Assembly (NCBI RefSeq): GCF_014451325.2
Contig: NZ_JACSCH020000010.1
Coordinates: forward strand, 231,098-295,097
Direction: 5' to 3'
Length of the DNA stretch: 64,000 nt
Source: Streptomyces sp. CB02980
GTDB taxonomy: Bacteria > Actinomycetota > Actinomycetes > Streptomycetales > Streptomycetaceae
Each line of letters starts with the position of its first letter. Position 1 is the first letter of the stretch. This document shows, piece by piece, positions 1 to 8,523 of the stretch. The notes beneath the pieces are model-generated. The model had not been told where the DNA came from. It did no database searches and worked only from the letters and a program-made list of their open reading frames with translations. A program made the translations under genes and the position numbers.

Positions 1-5
1 AACGC

Positions 6-1541
6 ATGTCCCGCACCGCCCCCGACCCCACCGACGCGCTGCGCAAGCCACCCCCGGCCCAGGACGAGGAGGCGCGGCTGAGAGAGCTCGGCTACCAGCC
101 CGTCCTCGCCCGCCGCATGGGCGGCTTCGGCAACTTCGCGATCAGCTTCTCGGTGATCTCCGTCCTCTCCGGATGCATGACCCTGTACGGCTTCGGCATG
201 GGCACCGGCGGCCCCGCCGTCATGCTCTGGGGCTGGGTCGGTGTCGGTCTCTTCGTGCTGTGCGTGGGCCTCGCCCTCGCCGAGGTCACCAGCGCCTACC
301 CGACCTCCGGCGCCCTCTACTACATGGCCGACCGGCTCGGCGGGCGCCGCTGGGGCTGGTACACCGGCTGGCTGAACCTCCTCGGTCTCCTCGGCGCCAT
401 CGCGGGCATCGACTACGGCGCCGCGCTCTTCACCGGCGCCTTCCTCAACCTCCAGTGGGGCTTCGAACCCACCGCGGGCTCCACCTTCCTGATCTTCCTC
501 GCGATCCTGCTGCTCCACGCCGTCCTGAACCTCTTCGGCGTCCGCCTGGTCAGCGTGCTCAACTCGATCAGCGTCTGGTGGCACCTCGCGGGCGTGGCGA
601 TCATCGTCGGCGCCCTCGCGTTCATCCCCGACCGGCACCAGTCCGTCGACTTCGTGTTCACCGAGTTCGTCAACGACACCGGGTGGGCCAACCCCTTCTA
701 CGTCGCCGCGATCGGCCTGCTCCTGGCCCAGTACACGTTCTCCGGCTACGACGCCTCGGCCCACCTCTCGGAGGAGACCTCCAACGCCTCCGTCGCCGCA
801 TCCAAGGGCATCGTGCGGGCCATCTGGGTCTCCTGGCTCGCCGGATTCGCCCTGCTCGCCGGGCTGAGCTTCGCCATCCAGGACTACACCGCCACGCAGA
901 ACAGCGCCACGGGCGTCCCGCCCGCCCAGATCTTCCTGGACGCGCTCGGTTCCGGCGGCGCCACCGCCCTGCTCCTCGTCGTCATCGTCGCCCAGCTCTT
1001 CTGCGGCAACGCCGAGGTGGCCGCCGCCAGCCGCATGGTCTTCGCCTTCAGCCGTGACAACGCCCTGCCGGGCTCGGCGATCTGGCGCAAGGTCAGCGGC
1101 CGCACCCAGACCCCGGTGCCGGCCGTCTGGCTCGCCGTGGCCGTGGCCGCGGTGCTCGCCCTCCCCTCGCTGTACTCCGCCACCGCCTACGGCGCCGTCA
1201 CCGCGATCAACGTCATCGGCATCACGCCCGCCTACGCCATCCCGATCTATCTGCGTCTGCGCGCCGGGAACCGGTTCACGCCCGGCCCGTGGAGCCTGGG
1301 CCGCTGGAGCAAGCCGATCGGCTGGACCGCCGTCGTCTGGGTGGCCTTCGTGACCGTGCTGTTCTGCCTGCCGCAGAAGTCCCCGGTGACGGTCGACACC
1401 ATGAACTACGCCGTGATCGCGCTGGCCGTCGTGCTCGTCCTGGCCAGCGTCTGGTGGTACGTCGCCCGGCGCTCGTACGGCACTCCGACGGCGTACGGCA
1501 ACGCCCGCGAGGAGGCGGAGATCTCGGAAGGCATCATCTGA
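6..1541 (+). CDS. APC-superfamily amino acid permease
   Basis: Integral membrane transporter of about 511 residues with roughly twelve hydrophobic segments. The first, around residues 40-65, contains the Gly-rich FAISFSVISVLSGCMTLYG stretch typical of APC amino acid/GABA-type permeases, where an unwound helix binds the substrate backbone. The tail (from about residue 490) is charged and cytoplasmic. It probably imports an amino acid or amine by proton symport; the substrate cannot be told from sequence. Only five bases precede the ATG, so its ribosome binding site and any upstream partner lie outside the window and the start is provisional. A strong hairpin follows the stop, so transcription probably ends before the convergent GntR gene. 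Confidence 0.85.
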   Translation: MSRTAPDPTDALRKPPPAQDEEARLRELGYQPVLARRMGGFGNFAISFSVISVLSGCMTLYGFGMGTGGPAVMLWGWVGVGLFVLCVGLALAEVTSAYPTSGALYYMADRLGGRRWGWYTGWLNLLGLLGAIAGIDYGAALFTGAFLNLQWGFEPTAGSTFLIFLAILLLHAVLNLFGVRLVSVLNSISVWWHLAGVAIIVGALAFIPDRHQSVDFVFTEFVNDTGWANPFYVAAIGLLLAQYTFSGYDASAHLSEETSNASVAASKGIVRAIWVSWLAGFALLAGLSFAIQDYTATQNSATGVPPAQIFLDALGSGGATALLLVVIVAQLFCGNAEVAAASRMVFAFSRDNALPGSAIWRKVSGRTQTPVPAVWLAVAVAAVLALPSLYSATAYGAVTAINVIGITPAYAIPIYLRLRAGNRFTPGPWSLGRWSKPIGWTAVVWVAFVTVLFCLPQKSPVTVDTMNYAVIALAVVLVLASVWWYVARRSYGTPTAYGNAREEAEISEGII

Positions 1542-1640
1542 CGGAAGAGCCGGATCGACCGGAGCAGTCGGACCGGCCGGGGGAGTCGGAGCAGCCCAGG
1601 AGCCCGACGGCACCGGAGAGCCGGCTCCTGTGACGAGCGA

Positions 1641-1675
1641 GCCGGTTCCTGTCCCCGTACCGGACAGGAACCGGC
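1641..1675. terminator. Bidirectional hairpin terminator
   Basis: A perfect 14-bp inverted repeat (gccggttcctgtcc and its complement, 7-base loop) lies between the stop of the permease and the stop of the convergent GntR gene. It can act for both. Confidence 0.75.
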
Positions 1676-1681
1676 CCGCCC

Positions 1682-2440
1682 TCAGGCGCTGAACTCGTAC
1701 GTCCAGGCCGCCGACTGGGCCGAGAAGTCGATGTCCGTGATCTCCAGGGCGTGCCCGTGCTGGTCGCTCACCACCCGGTGGACGATCAGCCGGGCCGCGC
1801 CGCCGGCCGTCGTCGTGGCCGGACCCGGCACACCGACCGACTCCCGGTGGGTGACCCGCAGCCCCGCCTGGTGCATCCAGTGGTAGAGCAGCCGCAGATC
1901 GGGCTGTTGGCGCCAGTCCCGCCCCCGCCGGTAGCGCGCGAGCTGCGGGATCTCGGTGAGCGCGGGCCGTGAGAACCACGACACCGCCCGCTGGAGCGCC
2001 GCTCCCTGCGGCCCGAGCACCACGTGCCGGTGGACGAGCGTCGGCTCGCCCGGCGTGAGCAGGAGCCGCGCCGTCAGCGGCGTGGGCGGCGGCTCCCAGG
2101 TGAGCGAGGCCCGCACCAGCGCCTCGGCCGCGCGCGGACCGCCCGGAAAGGTCGGCCGGCGGGCCGTCAGGGCTGGGGCGACGGGCTCGCTCCCGCCCTC
2201 GGCTCCGGAGGCGGCGAAGGTGCCGCGCCGGTCGGTCACCACGAGCCGTTCGTCCCGCAGGAGTTGGAGCGCGCTGCGTACCGTCTGACGGTTGACGTGG
2301 TAGCGCTGGGACAGGGATCGTTCCGAAGGGAGCCTGCTGCCGGGGGAGATGCGGCGGTGGGCGAGGTCCTCGCGCAGCGCGGCGGCGACCCGGAGATAGA
2401 GCGGCGCGTCTGCCGCCGCCTCGGATTCGGGCTCGGCCAT
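1682..2440 (-). CDS. GntR-family (HutC/UTRA subfamily) transcriptional regulator
   Basis: About 252 residues. The N-terminal winged helix (residues about 12-75) has the GntR pattern ending in PSERSLSQRYHVNRQTVRSAL. The rest is a UTRA-type effector domain (about 95-245), which in HutC-subfamily members binds a small metabolite such as a sugar phosphate, amino acid or derivative. The reading frame is open further upstream, but the ATG at 2440 is preceded by GAGAGGG and begins the conserved protein, so the longer frame is rejected. It is divergent from the DUF2252 gene. The palindrome TGGTCTAAACCA between them is a likely operator. Effector unknown. Confidence 0.85.
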   Translation of the reverse strand: MAEPESEAAADAPLYLRVAAALREDLAHRRISPGSRLPSERSLSQRYHVNRQTVRSALQLLRDERLVVTDRRGTFAASGAEGGSEPVAPALTARRPTFPGGPRAAEALVRASLTWEPPPTPLTARLLLTPGEPTLVHRHVVLGPQGAALQRAVSWFSRPALTEIPQLARYRRGRDWRQQPDLRLLYHWMHQAGLRVTHRESVGVPGPATTTAGGAARLIVHRVVSDQHGHALEITDIDFSAQSAAWTYEFSA

Positions 2441-2503
2441 GATCAAACCCTCTCTTCGCTCAGCGTGACCGCATGGGTCGTGCGGGTGACCAATTCCTAT
2501 CAT

Positions 2504-2515
2504 TGGTCTAAACCA
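2504..2515. promoter_or_regulatory. Candidate GntR/HutC operator palindrome
   Basis: TGGTCTAAACCA is an inverted repeat of TGGT/ACCA around a 4-base centre. It closely resembles the TGGTCTAGACCA-type sites bound by DasR and other HutC-subfamily GntR proteins. It sits 64 bases before the GntR start and about 110 before DUF2252, so it could control both promoters. Confidence 0.55.
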
Positions 2516-2624
2516 TTTTGCCAGGGCTGTCCGGCAGAGTGGCCGAAACGAGCGAGTCACCATGTAATGAGGTAGCAGGTGACGGGGACGAGACCGTGAC
2601 CGCGGACGAGGCGGGTGAGGCCGG

Positions 2625-3965
2625 ATGACGACACCGTCAGAGCGTGCCGAACGGGGCAGGGCGGCCCGCAAGCACGTCCCACGCTCCTCCCACGGCCGCT
2701 GGATACCCAGCTCCCAGCGCCCCGACCCCATCGGCGTGCTCGAACGCCAGGCCGAGGACCGGCTGCCCGACCTCGTTCCCCTCCGGTACGGCCGGATGGC
2801 GGCCTCCCCCTTCGCCTTCCTCCGCGGCGCCGCCGCCGTCATGGCCGCCGACCTCGCCGCCCAGCGCCACACCGGACTCACCGTCCAGCTCTGCGGCGAC
2901 GCCCACCTCCTCAACTTCGGGGTCTACGCCTCACCCGAACGGACGCTCCTCTTCGATGTGAACGACTTCGACGAGACGCTTCCGGGACCCTTCGAATGGG
3001 ACGTGAAGAGGCTCGCCGCCAGCATCACCGTCGCCGCCCTCCAGAACGGCAGCAGCAGGGCCAAGGCCCGCCGCGCGGCCCTCGTCGCCGTGGAGTCGTA
3101 CCGGACCACCATGCGCCGGCTCGCCGACCTCGGGGAGCTCACCGTCTGGTACGAGCGGATCGCCGCCGACGACCTCGTCCCCCTGGTGCGCCGCGACGAA
3201 CGCGCCCGATTCGAGAACAGGCTCGCCCGCGCCCGCCGGCGCACCAGCCTCCACGCGCTCGCCAAGCTCACCGAGACCGACGCGACCGGGAAGCGGCACT
3301 TCGTCGACGACCCGCCGCTGCTCGAACGGACCACGGACATCGACCGGGTCACCCTCGGCAAGATCTACCACGACTACCGCAGCTCGCTCTCCGAGGAACG
3401 GCGGGTGCTCCTCGACCGCTACCGCTTCCTCGAAGCCGCCCGCAAGGTCGTCGGGGTCGGCAGCGTCGGCACCCGCTGCTTCGTCCTCCTCCTCGAAGGC
3501 CGGGACGACGGCGACCCGCTCATCCTCCAGATCAAGGAGGCCGTCGGCTCGGTCCTCGAGCCGTACCTGGAGCCGAGCGCCTACGCCCACCAGGGGCGCC
3601 GCGTCGTCTACGGACAGCGCCTCACCCAGGCCGCCAGCGACATCTTCCTCGGCTGGATGACCGGACCCGAGAAGCGCCACTTCTACTGGCGCCAGCTGCG
3701 CGACATGAAGGGCTCCGCCGAGGTGGAGACCATGTCCGCCACCATGCTGCGGGACTACGCGAGGCTCTGCGGGCGCGCCCTGGCCCGCGCCCACGCCCGC
3801 TCCGGCGACCGGATCGCGATCGCGGCGTACCTCGGCGGCTCGGACGTCTTCGACCGCGCCGTCGCCGACTTCGCGCTCGCCTACGCGGGCCAGAACGCCG
3901 ACGACTACGCGGCACTCGGCGGGGCCATCGCCGCGGGCGTGGTGGTGGCGGCGCCCGGGGCCTGA
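2625..3965 (+). CDS. DUF2252 family protein
   Basis: 446 residues, full length for DUF2252 proteins, which are common in Streptomyces and have no settled function. Visible motifs are CGDAHLLNFG (about residue 88) followed by LLFDVNDFDE, a layout reminiscent of the catalytic loop and Asp motif of aminoglycoside-phosphotransferase-like kinases; a kinase-like activity is an inference only. The protein is soluble, with no signal peptide. It is divergent from the GntR regulator and shares its 184-bp intergenic region with a palindromic operator candidate, so regulation by that protein is plausible. Confidence 0.85.
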   Translation: MTTPSERAERGRAARKHVPRSSHGRWIPSSQRPDPIGVLERQAEDRLPDLVPLRYGRMAASPFAFLRGAAAVMAADLAAQRHTGLTVQLCGDAHLLNFGVYASPERTLLFDVNDFDETLPGPFEWDVKRLAASITVAALQNGSSRAKARRAALVAVESYRTTMRRLADLGELTVWYERIAADDLVPLVRRDERARFENRLARARRRTSLHALAKLTETDATGKRHFVDDPPLLERTTDIDRVTLGKIYHDYRSSLSEERRVLLDRYRFLEAARKVVGVGSVGTRCFVLLLEGRDDGDPLILQIKEAVGSVLEPYLEPSAYAHQGRRVVYGQRLTQAASDIFLGWMTGPEKRHFYWRQLRDMKGSAEVETMSATMLRDYARLCGRALARAHARSGDRIAIAAYLGGSDVFDRAVADFALAYAGQNADDYAALGGAIAAGVVVAAPGA

Positions 3966-3997
3966 GGAGGGGCGTGCCGAAGCGGCCCCGCCACCCT

Positions 3998-4038
3998 CCG
4001 GTGGCCGGGCCGGGCCCCACGGCCGCGGCCCGGCCCCG
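3998..4038. terminator. Possible GC-rich hairpin after DUF2252
   Basis: The region between the convergent DUF2252 and FAD-oxidoreductase stops contains overlapping ggccggg/cccggcc inverted repeats that can form a GC-rich stem. Pairing is imperfect and several alternatives exist. Confidence 0.4.
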
Positions 4039-4049
4039 GGAGACACTCC

Positions 4050-5444
4050 CTACGCGTCGCGGCGCAGGGGCGGCCCCGACGGCGTCTCGCCGGGCGGTCC
4101 GAAGAGCACGGCCCGCGCCACCGAGGGGGCGAAGAGGCTCGTCAGCGGGGCGGTCAGGGTGATCGTCGCACGGAACGACGCCCCCACGGCCGGATTGCCC
4201 GCGGACCGCTCCACCACCCGGCCCAGGTACCAGCCGACGACCCGGTCCATCGGGCCCGGCCGGGCCGCGTCACCGGTCGCGCCCGGCATCTTCTTGTCGG
4301 CGCCCGCCGAGATGTCCCAGGCCTGCCGGGAGGCGTCGAGCAGCGCCCGCTGCACGGTACGCGTGGTCGGGGTGCGCTTCGGCTCGGCGAGCGCCTTGCG
4401 CAGCGCGACCGCGCTGAGCGCGGCCACCGCCATGCCCTGCCCGTAGATGGGATTGAACGCGCAGAGCGCGTCGCCGATCGCGAGGAAGCCGGCCGGGCGG
4501 CGGCCCGGACGGTCGTACCGGCGCCGGATGTTGGCGGTCTTCCGGAAGCCGTACACCGGAGAGACCGGCTCGGCCCGCGTCAGCCAGTCGCTGATCACCG
4601 GATGCGGAAGCCGCTTCGCGTACTCCTCGAACGCGCCCTCCTCGGTGGGCGGTTCGTCGCCGCGCAACCCCGAGAGGGTCACCAGGTGGTGCCCGTCGCC
4701 GAGGGGCAGCACGACGCCGCCGTACACCTGGGCGGGGTTGGGCACGATGTAGTAGCCCGTCGCGTCGGTGTCCGAGTCCTCGGCCGGGGCGGCGCGGTAC
4801 ACCCGGGTGCCGTACGCGAGCCCCGTGTCCAGGGTCTCCTCGTGCGGGGCCTCCGCGCCGATCCCCGCCAGCCAGTCGGCGGCCTTCGTGGAGCGCCCGG
4901 AGGCGTCCACCACCAGATCGGCGGCCAGGGTGCGGGGCTCCTTGTCGGCCCCCGCACCCCGCTCACGCAGCCGTACGCCCCTGACCCGCGAGGAGTCGCC
5001 GGTCAGGCCCACGGTCTCGGTGCCCTCGATCAGCTCGATGCGCGGATCGGCGAGGACCCGCTGCCGCACCAGCCATTCCAGCTGGGGACGCGGGCCGGTG
5101 TAGTGGTGGGTGGTGGCGGTGGTGCGGCGGAACCACTTGCCGTTCTGCCACTGGATCATGTCGGCGGGGGCGCCCACCGTGGGCGCCCCGAGCGCGGTCA
5201 ACTCGTCCGTGAATCCCGGGAGCAGTTCGTCGAGCGCGCGCTGCCCACCCGCGATCAGGACGTGCAGGTGCCTGCCCTGCGGGACGCCCGCCCGCGCCTC
5301 CGGGCCCTCGGGCAGCCGGTCGCGCTCGACGACCGTCACCCGCTCCGCGTGCTCGGCCAGCACCCGGGCGGCAAGCAGCCCAGCGAGACTTCCCCCGATG
5401 ACCACCGCGTGACGTGTCGCGCGATGCCCCAAGTCGTCGGCCAT
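4050..5444 (-). CDS. FAD-dependent oxidoreductase/monooxygenase-like protein
   Basis: 464 residues. The FAD-binding Rossmann motif lies at about residues 13-20 (VVIGGSLAGLLAARVL, a GxxxxG variant) and is followed by the VVERD strand end that holds the ribose. A second flavin motif occurs late in the protein (AIGDALCAFNPIYGQGMAVA), as in PHBH-type flavin hydroxylases and geranylgeranyl-reductase-like enzymes. The substrate is unknown. The ATG at 5444 is chosen because it begins right before the Rossmann fold; the frame stays open upstream to 5750 but carries no recognisable protein. A PadR regulator lies just upstream on the same strand and probably controls this gene. Confidence 0.8.
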   Translation of the reverse strand: MADDLGHRATRHAVVIGGSLAGLLAARVLAEHAERVTVVERDRLPEGPEARAGVPQGRHLHVLIAGGQRALDELLPGFTDELTALGAPTVGAPADMIQWQNGKWFRRTTATTHHYTGPRPQLEWLVRQRVLADPRIELIEGTETVGLTGDSSRVRGVRLRERGAGADKEPRTLAADLVVDASGRSTKAADWLAGIGAEAPHEETLDTGLAYGTRVYRAAPAEDSDTDATGYYIVPNPAQVYGGVVLPLGDGHHLVTLSGLRGDEPPTEEGAFEEYAKRLPHPVISDWLTRAEPVSPVYGFRKTANIRRRYDRPGRRPAGFLAIGDALCAFNPIYGQGMAVAALSAVALRKALAEPKRTPTTRTVQRALLDASRQAWDISAGADKKMPGATGDAARPGPMDRVVGWYLGRVVERSAGNPAVGASFRATITLTAPLTSLFAPSVARAVLFGPPGETPSGPPLRRDA

Positions 5445-5710
5445 ACCCGCCCTTTCGTGTCGTGGAACTCGAACCTCCCAGTATCCACACCACCACGGAC
5501 CGCGTCGCCCCGAGGTCGCGAGGATCGGCCACCTGGCAGGCGAACGGGCGTACGGGCCCACGGGGTTCAGGTAGCCCGCCGGGAGGTCCCCGACGGCGCC
5601 GGCCCACGGAGTCCCCCGCGCGGCGCCAGGCGTCGCGAGCCCGGCCTGATCGGCAGGACACCCCTGGGCACAGTGGCCCGCGCGGGTCCGGAGAGGGCAC
5701 GCCCGGGACG

Positions 5711-6247
5711 TCACTCCGTCCCGAGCTCCGCCAGCGCCCCCGTCAGCCACTCCACCCAGAAGCGCTCCATCTCGATCCCGCCCCGCAGGACGAGATGGCG
5801 CAGCCGGTCGGGCTCCGAGTGGCGGCGTTCGCTCGGGAAGTCGCGGGTCTCGATCGCGAGGTACTCGTCCAACTGCTCCTGGTGCAGCGCGAGATGGCGG
5901 GTGAGCTCGGCGCGCAGGCCCGACGCCCCCACCACCGCGGCCGCCCGCATCCGGAGCAGCAGGGCGGCCCGCATGGGCTTCGGGTCCTCGGACCTCGCCA
6001 CCCAGGTGCCGAGCTCCTCGCGGCCCGCGGGCAGCACCTCGTACTCCTTGCGCTGTCCCCGTACCGGCACCGGGGCGGGCAGGGCACGGATGTGCCCCGC
6101 CTGCTCCAGCCTGCCCAGCTCGCGGTAGATCTGCTGGTGCGTGGCCGACCAGAAGTAGCCGATCGACTTGTCGAAGCGGCGCGTCAGTTCGAGGCCGGAG
6201 GACGGCTTCTCGAGCAGCGCGGTGAGGATCGCGTGCGGGAGGGACAT
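5711..6247 (-). CDS. PadR-family transcriptional regulator
   Basis: 178 residues. The N-terminal winged helix (about residues 1-75) has the PadR hallmark HAILTALLEKPSSGLELTRR and the recognition-helix segment ATHQQIYRELGRLEQAGHI. The C-terminal half is the helical dimerisation domain of the Vir_C/PadR_C type. PadR proteins usually repress detoxification or efflux genes and respond to phenolics or drugs. It is 266 bases upstream of the FAD-dependent oxidoreductase and on the same strand, so that gene is the obvious candidate target. The ATG at 6247 starts directly at the conserved domain. Confidence 0.85.
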   Translation of the reverse strand: MSLPHAILTALLEKPSSGLELTRRFDKSIGYFWSATHQQIYRELGRLEQAGHIRALPAPVPVRGQRKEYEVLPAGREELGTWVARSEDPKPMRAALLLRMRAAAVVGASGLRAELTRHLALHQEQLDEYLAIETRDFPSERRHSEPDRLRHLVLRGGIEMERFWVEWLTGALAELGTE

Positions 6248-6279
6248 GAACGCATCCTAGGAGTGGCCGGCCACGGTGA

Positions 6280-8295
6280 TCACAGGGTGGCCGCGAGGCG
6301 GGTGCCCTGGTCGATGGCGCGCTTGGCGTCCAGCTCGGCGGCCACGTCGGCGCCGCCGATCAGGTGCGCCACGCGGCCCGCCGCGACCAGCTCCGCGTAC
6401 AGCTCGCGGCGCGGCTCCTGGCCCGCGCAGAGCACGACGGTGTCGACGGGCAGGAGCTGCTGCTCGCCGCCGATCGTGACGTGCAGGCCCTCGTCGTCGA
6501 TCCGGTCGTACGAGACGCCCGCGACCATCGCGACGCCCCGGTGCTTGAGCTCGGTGCGGTGGATCCACCCCGTGGTCTTGCCGAGGCCGGCGCCGACCTT
6601 GGACTCCTTGCGCTGGAGCAGGTGCACCTGGCGCGGCGGCGCGCCGCGCTCGGGGGCGCGCAGCCCGCCCCGGTTCTCGTACGACGTGTCGACACCCCAC
6701 TGGCGGAAGTACGTCTCGGGGTCCTGGCTCGCGCCCTCCCCGCCGTCCGTCAGGAACTCCGCGACGTCGAAGCCGATGCCGCCGGCGCCGATGATCGCGA
6801 CCCGCTCGCCGACGGGCGCGCCGTCCCGCAGCACGTCCAGGTAGCTGAGGACGCTCGGGTGGTCCACGCCCGCGATGCCGGGGGTGCGGGGGGAGACACC
6901 GGTGGCGACGACGACCTCGTCGAACTCGTCCAGGTCACCGGCCGAGACCCGGGTGTCGAGGCGCACGTCGACCCCGCGCTCGGCGAGCTGGACGCGGAAG
7001 TAGCGCAGCGTCTCGTCGAACTCCTCCTTGCCGGGCACCTTCTTGGCGATGTTCAGCTGACCGCCGATCTCGGCGGCCGCGTCGAACAGCGTCACGGAGT
7101 GGCCGCGCTCGGCCGCCGACACCGCGCAGGAGAGGCCGGCCGGGCCCGCGCCGACGACGGCGATCCGCTTGGCGCGGCGGGTGGGGGAGAGGACCAGCTC
7201 GGTCTCGTGGCACGCGCGCGGGTTGACCAGGCAGGAGGAGGTCTTCAGGTTGAAGGTGTGGTCCAGGCAGGCCTGGTTGCAGCCGATGCAGGTGTTGATC
7301 GTGTCGGCGCGGTCGGCCGTGGCCTTGGCGACGAACTCCGGGTCGGCGAGGAAGGGGCGGGCCAGCGAGACCAGGTCGGCGCGGCCGTCGGCGAGGATCT
7401 CCTCGGCGACCTCGGGGGTGTTGATGCGGTTGCTGGTGACGAGCGGCACGGAGACCGCGCCCATCAGCTTCTTCGTCACCCAGGTGTAGGCGCCGCGCGG
7501 CACGGAGGTGGCGATGGTGGGGATGCGCGCCTCGTGCCAGCCGATACCGGTGTTGATGATGGTGGCGCCGGCGGCCTCGATCTCCTTGGCGAGCCGGACG
7601 ACCTCCTCCAGGGTGGAGCCGCCGGGCACGAGGTCCAGCATGGAGAGGCGGTAGACGAGGATGAAGTCCGTGCCGACGCGCTCGCGGATCCGGCGGACGA
7701 TCTCCAGCGGGAAGCGGACGCGGTTCTCGTAGGAGCCGCCCCAGCGGTCGGTGCGCTGGTTGGTCGCGGCGGCGATGAACTCGTTGATGAGGTAGCCCTC
7801 GGAGCCCATCACCTCGACGCCGTCGTACCCGGCCTCCTTGGCGAGCTCGGCGCAGCGGGCGTAGTCCTCGACGGTCTGCTCGACCTCGGCGTCCGTCAGC
7901 TCGTTCGGTACGAAGGGGCTGATGGGGGCCTTGAGGGCGCTGGGCGCGACGAGCGCGGGGTGGTACGCGTACCGGCCGAAGTGCAGGATCTGCATCGCGA
8001 TCCGGCCGCCTTCGGCGTGCACGGCGTCGGTGATCAGCCGGTGTTCGGCGACCTCGTCGGCGGTGGTGAGCTTGGCGCCGCCGTCCCAGGGACGGCCGGC
8101 GTCGTTGGGCGCGATGCCACCGGTGACGATGAGGCCCACGCCACCGCGGGCCCGCTCGGCGTAGAAGGCGGCCATGCGCTCGAAGCCGTGCTCGGCCTCC
8201 TCGAGGCCGACGTGCATCGACCCCATGATCACCCGGTTGGGCAGGGTGGTGAACCCGAGGTCGAGCGGGCTCAGCAGGTGCGGGTACGGGGTCAT
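6280..8295 (-). CDS. fadH: NADPH-dependent 2,4-dienoyl-CoA reductase (FadH type)
   Basis: 671 residues, the usual length for bacterial 2,4-dienoyl-CoA reductase, which removes double bonds during beta-oxidation of polyunsaturated acyl-CoAs. Domains in order: an Old-Yellow-Enzyme-type FMN barrel (about 1-340); a 4Fe-4S cysteine cluster, CIGCNQAC followed by another Cys 12 residues on; a FAD-binding Rossmann motif (AVVGAGPAGLSCAVSAAERG, about 380); and an NAD(P)-binding Rossmann motif (AIIGAGGIGFDVAEFL, about 515). The ATG at 8295 has a perfect AGGAGG seven bases upstream; the longer open frame to 8358 is rejected. A perfect 14-bp palindrome lies about 60 bases upstream. No other beta-oxidation gene is adjacent. 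Confidence 0.9.
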   Translation of the reverse strand: MTPYPHLLSPLDLGFTTLPNRVIMGSMHVGLEEAEHGFERMAAFYAERARGGVGLIVTGGIAPNDAGRPWDGGAKLTTADEVAEHRLITDAVHAEGGRIAMQILHFGRYAYHPALVAPSALKAPISPFVPNELTDAEVEQTVEDYARCAELAKEAGYDGVEVMGSEGYLINEFIAAATNQRTDRWGGSYENRVRFPLEIVRRIRERVGTDFILVYRLSMLDLVPGGSTLEEVVRLAKEIEAAGATIINTGIGWHEARIPTIATSVPRGAYTWVTKKLMGAVSVPLVTSNRINTPEVAEEILADGRADLVSLARPFLADPEFVAKATADRADTINTCIGCNQACLDHTFNLKTSSCLVNPRACHETELVLSPTRRAKRIAVVGAGPAGLSCAVSAAERGHSVTLFDAAAEIGGQLNIAKKVPGKEEFDETLRYFRVQLAERGVDVRLDTRVSAGDLDEFDEVVVATGVSPRTPGIAGVDHPSVLSYLDVLRDGAPVGERVAIIGAGGIGFDVAEFLTDGGEGASQDPETYFRQWGVDTSYENRGGLRAPERGAPPRQVHLLQRKESKVGAGLGKTTGWIHRTELKHRGVAMVAGVSYDRIDDEGLHVTIGGEQQLLPVDTVVLCAGQEPRRELYAELVAAGRVAHLIGGADVAAELDAKRAIDQGTRLAATL

Positions 8296-8353
8296 GCGGG
8301 CGCCTCCTTGCGCAGGATCGTCGCCTTCAGTTCTAGGGGACCCCCTCGCTTTG

Positions 8354-8367
8354 TGCAACTAGTTGCA
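8354..8367. promoter_or_regulatory. Perfect palindrome upstream of fadH, candidate operator
   Basis: TGCAACTAGTTGCA is a perfect 14-base palindrome located 59-72 bases upstream of the fadH start, where a repressor of the MarR or TetR type would be expected to bind. No such regulator gene is adjacent, so the cognate protein would be encoded elsewhere. Confidence 0.5.
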
Positions 8368-8450
8368 GAAGATTCGGGACGTGATGTCTACTACTCGGTA
8401 ACCCATCGGGGCGCAGGGGGGTGGCGGCCGCCGCGCCACTCGGCGGGGAC

Positions 8451-8523
8451 GCCGCTCCGAGCCACTGCGGTACGCAGGGGAGTCGCCGCTGCTCCGAGCT
8501 ACTCGGTACGCAGGGGAGCCGCC
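8451..8523. repeat. Two-copy tandem repeat (about 36 bp) at the 3' end of cbiO
   Basis: Two neighbouring units of 36-37 bases share the core ctccgag-cact-cggtacgcaggggag-cgcc. A third partial unit continues into cbiO. The second unit contains the cbiO stop codon, so the last codons of cbiO are duplicated in the downstream flank. Confidence 0.6.

Noticed and set aside
8451..8523. Possible CRISPR-like repeat at the end of cbiO
   Set aside because: Only two adjacent copies with no spacer; it is a tandem duplication.
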